From the NCBI GenBank assembly GCA_032719365.1, contig CM064871.1:61950416-62014415 (forward strand): 64,000 bases of DNA, read 5' to 3'. Below the pieces are notes generated by a model, which saw nothing but the letters and a program-made list of their open reading frames with translations, was not told where the DNA came from and did not search any database. This document shows, in pieces, positions 56,369-64,000 of the stretch; position 1 is the stretch's first letter, and the number at the start of each line of letters is the position of its first letter. The position numbers were made by a program, and so were the translations under genes. This DNA comes from Prinsepia uniflora (Eukaryota > Streptophyta > Magnoliopsida > Rosales > Rosaceae).

Positions 56369-59179
56369 TGTGACGCCCCGGAAATTCGAAACATGAAAAT
56401 TTGAAGAAAATGACGATTTTGCCCCCGGAATTGGGCGAAAAGTTGACTTTTGATTTGAGCGGTTAAACGGACTTTGACCGATGACCGTGACGTAGTTTGG
56501 GACGTCACTAGTTCATAGTAAGGTGGCACGCCCAATTCCGACATTCGAGGAGAAAGTTATGACGTGCGGAAGTTGGTGAAAAGGGCCGAAAGTTGACTTT
56601 TTGATCGGGACATTGTTTGGACTTTCCGGGAGTACCGTTGGATAGGTCTCGAGACGCTGAATCCGTAGACAGGTGGCATGCGTCAATCGGAGTCCGAACG
56701 AAAACGTTATGGGTCTAGAACGATTAGGGGTATTTTGGTAACTTGTGATTGTAAGGGTAAAATGGTAATTATAGTAGGGACTAAATTAAACGGTGCTGTT
56801 AAGGGATATTCAATGATTTCTATGGCTGATTCAGCCTAAGTGGATGAGGTTTAATTCTTTTCTGACATATGTCACTTACATTAGGTGGATTAGTGGTACT
56901 TAGTGCCTTTGTCATTAATTAACAAATCAATTAACAAATTAAATGAAACAGTTTTGTGAAAATTGTACAAAAACATAGAACAGAGAACAGAACCCGTCCA
57001 CCTTGTGTAGTCCAATTCGTCTAAATCGATTGATCACAATCCTCTTAATAAACTGAGATTGAACAGAGAGATTTAGGTGAGGGAATTGGGTGGAAAATCG
57101 AAAAGAAGGGGGCTGGGAAATCAGAAAATACCCGAAACCTTGAATTGATGATTTCGAATTGAATTTCTTGTTGGAGGCTTAATTGATGGAAATGAACGTT
57201 TGAGTAAGCTTACTGGACCTAAGACGAATCGACTGGGATCAAATTCGAGGAGAATTGGTCGTGAATTGGTGATGAACAGCCCCTTGCGACTGTGTCGAAA
57301 TTGGAGCTTGAGTTCGATAACTTGGAGGTAGTAATCCTTGAAATTGATTTCAATTTCGTGTTTAGAATAACTGTTATATGCTTCGGGTGTAAACAATTGA
57401 AGGATACAGGTTGAATTTGAGTGGAACCCGAGTTAGAACCCGTCGGGATTCGATGTTGAGTCGTGGGTTTTAGGACATATTTTCGTTAAATTGAGGTCAC
57501 AGATCAGTTAGGATTATGGAATAGATGAGAACCAATGAAAGAACTGAAGTAATTGGGTTCAAATTGATCGATAAAGAACCGGGTTGCACCGCGGGTTGCA
57601 GACCCGAATACCAGGTAAACGGGTAGAGAAGATGACTGTTCATGTTACTGTAGCACGGCGCGTGGACTCACGCGCAGCCGCTTGCGGCAGCGCGTGAGAG
57701 CGCGTGGTGGGTTTTCTGGGAAAAGTTCCAACAGGTGTTTTACTCCCTGTAATGTAACGGACATTTTAAAATTGGTTTCGCGTCGATCGGACATCGGCTC
57801 GATAATGTTTCGAGGGTCCGATGGTTTAAATTATATTTTAAAATAATATTTAAATCACGGAAAATTATGGGAAAATTAGATGATGTAAATTGACTTGTTT
57901 ATAACCTTGAATAATGATTGTGAACAGGATTCGGGATTCCTGGCACGTATCGGAAATTACGGAAACGCGTGCAGCGCGGGAAACGAGCAATCGGACGGTG
58001 TGTGAGTGAACGTTTGTTTTATAACTTGATATGCATGCATAGTTAAATGTTTTACATGAGTAATTGCATGATTTGCTTTGCAATGATGTTATGATTTGTT
58101 TGAATGATTATTTATGATTTAATGATTATTTTAATCGATAATTCGGGCACGTTTTACGAGAAATGTGTAAATGATATTTTGGACTAGGCCCGGAGTCAAA
58201 ATGATTTCAAAATGGATATTTTAATGAATTAATGAGATAAGAATGATTTCTGTATTATTATGATGTTTTCTATGTGATTTTACGGATTTACGTGTAAAGC
58301 ATATTTGGGCTTGAGTCCCGGTTGGTAATGATTTGACTTGGATTGAGTCATGGATTTGATTGACATGTTTTGGGATATGATCCCGGATGGTTTTCCTTGT
58401 GATTGTGATTGTGACTATGAATGCCCAGACGGTCGGAGCTAAGGGATTACCTAGTCGGCCGATGCTTGGGGATGTGATGGTATGATTGTGAGTTCTTATG
58501 GTAAGCCAACTTCTCGGATGCGACTGAGCCTGGATGTACCACTCGGATGTGTCTGAGCCTGGGGATGTGTTCGCCCAGATGTGATTGAGCCCGAGGGGTT
58601 GAGCCCAGATGTGTCTGATCCCGAGAGTGTGGCTGGATGTTGGCCTACGCGTAGTGCAGATGTGACAGTGTGATGGTTTGTGCACTTGTGAATAGTGTGG
58701 ATTGATTGATTGATTGATTGAGTAATTGATTGTGACCTTGTGCAGAGTACTGTTTGATGTTGCGTACTGGTATTGAGTACGAGTTCTGGTCCGTGTGGCC
58801 AGGTGACTATGTGTTCGTATGTTTTGGCCTGAGAGACGGAAGCTTGACTTATTATATGGTTTGGCTAAAAGCCAGTATTTGTGTTTCATCTGTTTTCCTA
58901 TGCATGCATGATTTGGAAAACTGGAGGGTAAAGGATGTCTTTTTAAATGTGTTTTAACGAATATATTTTTGTCCACTCACACCTTTGTTTTTTTGATGAC
59001 CCTCCAGGCCGTGGCACAACATTCGGGGCTGATCTCGAGGCGGAGGCATGAGCAGAAATCAGTGCAGTTATCCCTGGTCTGACAGGTGCTGAAGGGTACT
59101 TTTGGGATTTCAGTCGACTTGTCAGACGGGAGCAGGACTGGGCACGGTTATCGAGGTCCAGTCGGGACGGGTCCTGTCA
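56369..59179 (+). repeat. 3' LTR of element G
   Basis: TGTGACGCCCCGGAAATTCG to GGGTCCTGTCA, 2811 bases, a near copy of 52052-54872. Donor 2 GTGAGT is at 58002 (followed by GAAC instead of GGAC) and acceptor CCCTCCAG ends at 59007. Confidence 0.88.
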
Positions 59180-59185
59180 CTATCA

Positions 59186-61104
59186 GTGTTGCATAGGGAC
59201 TCCGTCCAAAACACAGTTTCCAAAAACATCATAAAAACAGTGTCCAGTCCTCATTTGACAATACTCAAAACCATTTCATAAATCTGAAAACCATCATACA
59301 ATCATATTTGACTCCAAATCCAAGTCAAAAACATTATCTAATTGGTTCTCAAGCCCAAATAAATCTAAAAACCATCATACAATCATGTCAAATCCTTTCA
59401 GCTCAAATCATACGATAAAACATTTAAAACATTTATACATACATCATAGTTATAAAACAAAAATCCACTCACAAACAATCCACGCCGCATGCTCAAAACC
59501 TACGTCGTTAGCCAATATGAAGTCTTCGAAACGTCTGGGCATGTCCAAATCAACCCGAGGGTCACTAACAATCCATAAAAGTCCATACAATAAACCCTCA
59601 AAAACACCGGAACCAAAAATGCGTCCCGAATATGCAAGCAGAGGAGGAAAACCTCCAAAACACCTATCTAACGATCTCCGATCGACCTAAAACCACCACC
59701 ATTGGATTCAGAACGTCAAAACCACCACCATTGGGCCTCACGCGCCTGCACTGTTCATCGTCTTCAACCTTCGTCCAGGCAGTCCAGACCGGTTCAACCA
59801 AACTGAACCGGCGTGACCGGTTCTCTGTCATCCGTCCACCATTTCAGTCCCTATTTCCACCATTCTCTTCATCCTCTACCCAGTAATCTATTCCCCTCAA
59901 CCAAACACGACAATAAAGCCTCTAAACCATCGTCCCAAACTCAAACCCGTGACCAACACAAACCTCTGTTCCAAAATCCGACCACCTGTACACTTCCCCT
60001 TCACGGCGTCGACATCTACAAGTTCCTAAGGACCTAAGGAGTGGATTAAAACCTACCAGACACCTCGAATCAGCCCCTACCTTCACGACTCAACGTTTGA
60101 ACTTTAAGGGAAAAACAGAGCATATAAACGGGTGGAAGAAATTACCTGCGTCCTGCTCTCCACCGTGAGCTCCACCGTGCTCACTCGACTCCCTTCAAGT
60201 CTCTCAACACCACCATAGCTTCAATCCACAGGTTTGCTCACAACACAGTAACACCACCACGTGGATCCTTCTCTGTTTTTCACTGAAGCCTCACACCACA
60301 CACACAACTGTTTTTCCCAAAATTCCACTCACAAATCACTCACCAATTCTCAGACTCTCTCTACTTCTCACTCACTCACTCACCAACACACACACACTTC
60401 CCGGCCATCGATCAATTTTCTCTCAAACTCAGTCTCTGTTCTTCCTCTCCAGAACAACACGGCTACACACATTAAATTGAACCCGTGCACAAGCTAGAAC
60501 CCACTAGACCTTTTCCACATGTCACAATCCCATAGTCCCAATTCCAAAATATCCAATTGCACCTGTACACTTGTCCTCATCCTCTTTTCACAAATCCCAA
60601 AGCACCCAAAAAGACCAAAATGCCCATGTGAGTTAAAATTACCGTTTTTCCCTTCGTCGTTCTAGACTCGTATCTCGTCCGTCCAATGTCCGATGAAGGC
60701 ATGCCGCCTGTCGTTGAACTCAGGACAACGAGACCTACCTAACGGTCCTAGGTCTACGTACCAAGTCCCTGTCGTGCGAAAAGTCAAGTTTTCCCCTATT
60801 TTAACCAAATTACGGTAATGCCCTCAACCTTCCGAACATCATAACTTTCTCCTCGAATGTCGGAATCGGACGAGCCACCTGTCTACAGACTTGTGACGCC
60901 CCAAACTACGTCACGGTCATCGTTCAATGCCCAATTGACCGCCCGAACTCAAAGTCAACATTTTGCCCAACCTAGGGGCAAAATCGTCATTCTACGCTAA
61001 CGGGCCAAAAGTAACCAACTAAACACTGATTAACTCAGTTCATCCACCACTAGTCACTCATCTAATTACTTCACTTATCCCGACTCTTGGAACGGGTCGT
61101 TACA
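59186..61104 (-). mobile_element. Minus-strand LTR I of the family, 3'-truncated
   Basis: Inverted, it starts TGTAACGACCCGTTCC at 61104 and runs through both 5' modules (inverted ACCTGTCTACAGACTTG near 60878 and CCGCCTGTCGTTGAAC near 60705), a leader region, and donor 2 (inverted GTGAGTGGATTTTTG near 59470). It stops at 59186 inside the second splice-like interval, so the last part is missing. It abuts the end of LTR H (59185) and LTR J (61105) without target duplications. Confidence 0.68.
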
Positions 61105-63440
61105 TGTGTCACGTGGGGGTAGGCTAGAGGTTTCTACAAGGCTGCACGGTGCAAAATTTAAAGGGTTTTGTTGTTTGTGCTTGAGTCGTGTTCGAAGAAG
61201 AAAAAAGAGAGCGAGATTGAGAGAGGAATTGATCGATTGCAGAGTGTGTTGTGTGTTTTGGTAATCAAGAGAGTGACAGAGATAAGGGAGAAATTGGTGA
61301 GTGGCTTGTGAGTGAGGATTGTGAAAGGAATCAGGGAGGTGTGAAGTTTGAGTTCTCAGGAAAACAGAGAGAGTCAAGGTGGTGGTGCAGCCACAGACGA
61401 TCGAATTGATCTAAACCAGTTCGACGGGAGGCTAGGACGGCTGAGGACCACTCTGTGGACGCAGAGGAGCACGGCGGCGAGAACGACAGAGGTGAGATAG
61501 ACAGTAAGCCCTGTTTCCCCTATTTTTCCTGTTTTATTCAATTCGAAAGTCGTGGCTTTTGGGGCTGAGTCGAGGGCTTCTGCGAGTTTTGTGAGACTCA
61601 ATAGGTTCCTAGGAGTCATTTCTCGAAGCCTTGCAAGGGGATTGCGTGGTTGGCCTGGAACCGAAACAGAGGTGGCGGACAGGTTTTGTTCGAGCTTGGG
61701 GACGATGGGTTAGAGGCTTTAATGTCTAGCTTTTAGGATTGGGAATGTTTGCTGGGAAAGGGACGAACCTAATGGGATTGGAAGGACTGGATTTGAGTAG
61801 GAAATGAAGGAGAACCAGTCACGCTGGTTCAGTACAGTTGAACCGGCTGACCAGACGTTGAAGACAACCCTGTAGCACGCGCGTGAAGCCCACGCGCAGC
61901 CACTTTGGGCAGCACGTGGGGAGGATTCCGGTGAACCTTCCAACATAGTTTTTGGTCTAATCGATGTGACGAGCCTTTTGGGATAGGTTTCGGGACGATC
62001 AGACGTTGTTTCGGGTAAGTTCTACGAGGTTGAAGGTGTAGGGTCTCGGTTAGTTACGTTCGAAGTTCGGGAAATTGGGAAAAATTAGGAGAACCTTAGT
62101 GGACGTGCTAGTGACGTACTTTGGTGACTTGTGACAGGATCGGGAATCCCCAAGGAGACCGAGGAACATGCAGGACGTTCGGGACGCAAGTGACGTACCC
62201 GGTAACTGTGAGTGGACTTCTTCCTTATAACTGAGCATGCATAACTGCTTTTAATTACTTGTTTTATGGTTTTATATGTGATTTCATGGTTATTTGAATA
62301 TGCTATAACTGTTTTACTTAATTGCACGTTTTTTCGAGGAAATTACGTATTTGGCACGTTTTACAAGGAAGGCTTGATTTTTGATTATGATGCTATGGTT
62401 TTGGGATTTCAAACGATAAATGGTTTTCAATGATTATAAATGGATATGAGACATGATTTGATGATCAAGGTTTTCGGTTTTGAAATTGGATTTCGGAAAG
62501 CGGAATTTGGTTTTAAAGTTGAAAAGTTGATTTCCGGATTTGAGTTCAAAATGACGGTTCTGGATGCCAGAATGGCTTCGTACCAATGGTTTCGGATTCG
62601 GGTTTGGATATGGATTTAGAAATGGTTTTCAAATGGTTTTGGATTGGATTTTCTGGATCTGGTTATTGGGTTTAAAGTTCCGGATTATATTTGACGGGGG
62701 ACGGGCCCAGATTGGGTTTAAAGACCCGAATTGAGTTTAAAGACTCGGGAGTTTAAAGACTTGGATATATTGATATTTCCCCCGTAGGCCTATTGAGTTT
62801 AAAGACTCGGGAGTTTAAAGACTCGGATTATATTGAGGCCTGGATTGAGTTTAAAGAATCGGGAGTTTAAAGACTCGGATAGATCTAGCAGGTTTGATCG
62901 AATGGTTATATTGATATTTTATGTTTCACCTGCTAATGTTTTATAACGTTATTATACTGTGTTTATGTTGTTGCGATTTCCACGAGACAATAATGTGATT
63001 TATAATGTTTTCAGAACTTGGGTTATGCATGCATGTTTTCAAAACGGAGGGTCAAACCCTGGTTTGTTTATGAAATGGTTTTTGAACTTTGATTCTTTTT
63101 GGTCCACTCACACTTTCTGGTTTTTAACTGCCCTCCAGGTCGTGGAGCTAGCGCGGGGGGTTGACGTTGAGGCAGCGTTAGAGGCATAGAGTATTCAAGC
63201 GTTTTCCCGGAGTGGTTTCAGTTTTCCGTTGTATGTGTGCTCTGTGTGTAGCTCTGTTTTACTTTATTTGGTACTATGCTCTGTATAACGTTTGACTCTG
63301 GTTGTTCTTAAATTCTTCTTTGTCTGATAGTATAACTTGTAGTTTTTTCATGAGGTCGTTTCGGTCTTTTGTGTTGGGTTGTCAGACGGGAGCAGAGTTC
63401 ACCTCGGTTATTGGGGTGATAATCGGGGTGGATCCTGTCA
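61105..63440 (+). mobile_element. LTR J of the family, 5'-truncated
   Basis: Lacks the U3-like 5' end. Leader near 61195, donor 1 AGAG|GTGAGA near 61492, hairpin GCGCGTG ... CACGCGC near 61881, acceptor GTGACAG near 62136, donor 2 GTGAGT at 62208, minisatellite 62668-62880, acceptor CCCTCCAG ending 63138, and end GGATCCTGTCA at 63440. Confidence 0.68.
62668..62880 (+). repeat. GAGTTTAAAGACTC minisatellite in LTR J
   Basis: About eight copies of (TT)GAGTTTAAAGACTCGG, denser than in LTR F, with one GGGTTTAAAGACCC and diverged GGGTTTAAAGTTCC and AGTTTAAAGACTTGG forms. Same position in the LTR as the F array. Confidence 0.8.
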
Positions 63441-63452
63441 CACGTGACCTAA

Positions 63453-63622
63453 TGTAATGACTCGTCTCGAATTCTGGGATTAGATTAGTGACTAATGAAT
63501 GATTAGTGAGGTTAATCGGTGATTAGTTGAGCGTAATCGGACGAACGATGCAAAAGGACCGTTTTGGCCCCTGGTCGTGGGTAAAATGTTGACTTTTGAC
63601 CCGAGAGGTCCGATGACTGAGG
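63453..63622 (+). mobile_element. LTR K, 5' fragment
   Basis: TGTAATGACTCGTCTC and the start of the single-module type of family LTR, cut by LTR L after GGTCCGATGACTGAGG. Confidence 0.65.
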
Positions 63623-64000
63623 TGTAACGACCCGTCCCGATAATCGGGATTAGATTAGTAGTTAATGACGGATTAGTGAAGTTAATCGGTGATTAGTTGG
63701 ATGCTTTCGGCACGGACGGTGCGAAATGACAATTTTGCGCATAGAATGGGCAAAAATGATGACTTTTAGTTCAGGCGGTCAAATGGACTTTGACCAATGA
63801 CTGTGACGTAGTTCGTGATGTCACGAGTTCATAGACAGGTGGCACGTCCGATTCTGACATTCGAGGAGAAAGTTATGGTGTTCGGAAGTTTGAGGGTATT
63901 TTGGTAATTTGGTTAAGAAAAGGCAAATGGTTGAATTTTTATACGACAAGTTATTTTGACGTAATTCGAGGATCGTTAGGTAGGTCTCGATCCCCTGAGT
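63623..64000 (+). mobile_element. LTR L, continuing past the window
   Basis: TGTAACGACCCGTCCC at 63623, inserted in K. The first module (GTTCATAGACAGGTGGCACG near 63827) and the start of the second are visible. The right end and any internal region lie outside. Confidence 0.7.

Larger units (their letters stand above)
52052..59179 (+). mobile_element. Complete gag-only LTR retrotransposon G (TR-GAG-like)
   Basis: LTRs at 52052-54872 and 56369-59179 flank a 1496-base internal region with a primer site, one gag ORF, a long G run and a polypurine tract. The CTATC target duplication is at 52047-52051 and 59180-59184. The LTRs differ by few substitutions and small indels by eye, so the insertion is recent. 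Structures with gag but no pol have been described as TR-GAG elements; G fits this class and shares its LTR family with LARD-like C. It must borrow protease, reverse transcriptase and integrase. Confidence 0.9.

Noticed and set aside
58221..58976. 251-residue minus-strand ORF, partly repeated at 54190-54669
   Set aside because: It is antisense to the G LTRs and repeated only because the LTRs are duplicates; the 5' LTR copy is interrupted and no domain is seen.

Overview
The window looks like nuclear DNA of a eudicot plant. It holds interrupted genes with GT-AG introns, a D-type cyclin that clearly matches the plant CYCD1 type, a PADRE/DUF4228 gene, a degraded PRIN2-like gene, and many plant transposon types: Ty3/gypsy, Ty1/copia, CACTA, Mutator-like and a Cassandra-type 5S-bearing fragment. 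A rosid (perhaps Rosaceae) is my best guess, held loosely. No bacterial, CRISPR, tRNA or organellar features were seen. || Layout. 1-1168: remains of a Mutator-like element with two convergent genes (a Pro/Thr-rich tail on + and a GRF zinc-finger pseudogene on -). 2753-3552: a three-exon DUF4228 gene. 3883-6011 (-): a three-exon PRIN2-like pseudogene. 6560-8855: a CACTA element with subterminal palindromes and a kinase-like scrap. 8896-13313: the 3' part of a long-LTR retrotransposon. 13427-33114: a second Mutator-like element of the first kind, split by a nested stack. The stack is solo LTR A (14011-31675, TSD TGGTA), which carries minus-strand LTR B (15871-21420, TSD GATGG), itself invaded by a truncated Tat-type gypsy element D (about 16436-20715), and a complete non-coding LTR element C (22327-31534, TSD TCACA). 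33115-40739: AT-rich and gene-free. 40740-42812 (-): a six-exon CYCD1 gene with two apparent one-base insertions. 44756-45561: a copia LTR, primer site and gag start. 45572-64000: another pile of the same long-LTR family, including a complete gag-only element G (52052-59179, TSD CTATC). || The dominant player is one family of LTR elements with 2.8-3.2 kb LTRs (5' TGTAACGACCCGTCCC, 3' ...GTCCTGTCA or GTCGTGTCA, primer site complementary to initiator Met tRNA). At least ten copies are present; none has pol here. Elements C (no coding) and G (gag only) must rely on enzymes from elsewhere. Comparing copies by eye, the LTRs share features I did not expect: two positionally conserved pairs of splice-site-like sequences, a donor complementary to the branch-point region, a conserved GC-rich hairpin, and many short palindromes whose stems change in a compensating way. 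These are the most interesting signals in the window. || All readings are by eye from the sequence. Exon boundaries rest on splice consensus and reading frame, family names on recognised motifs, and no alignment or database search was run.
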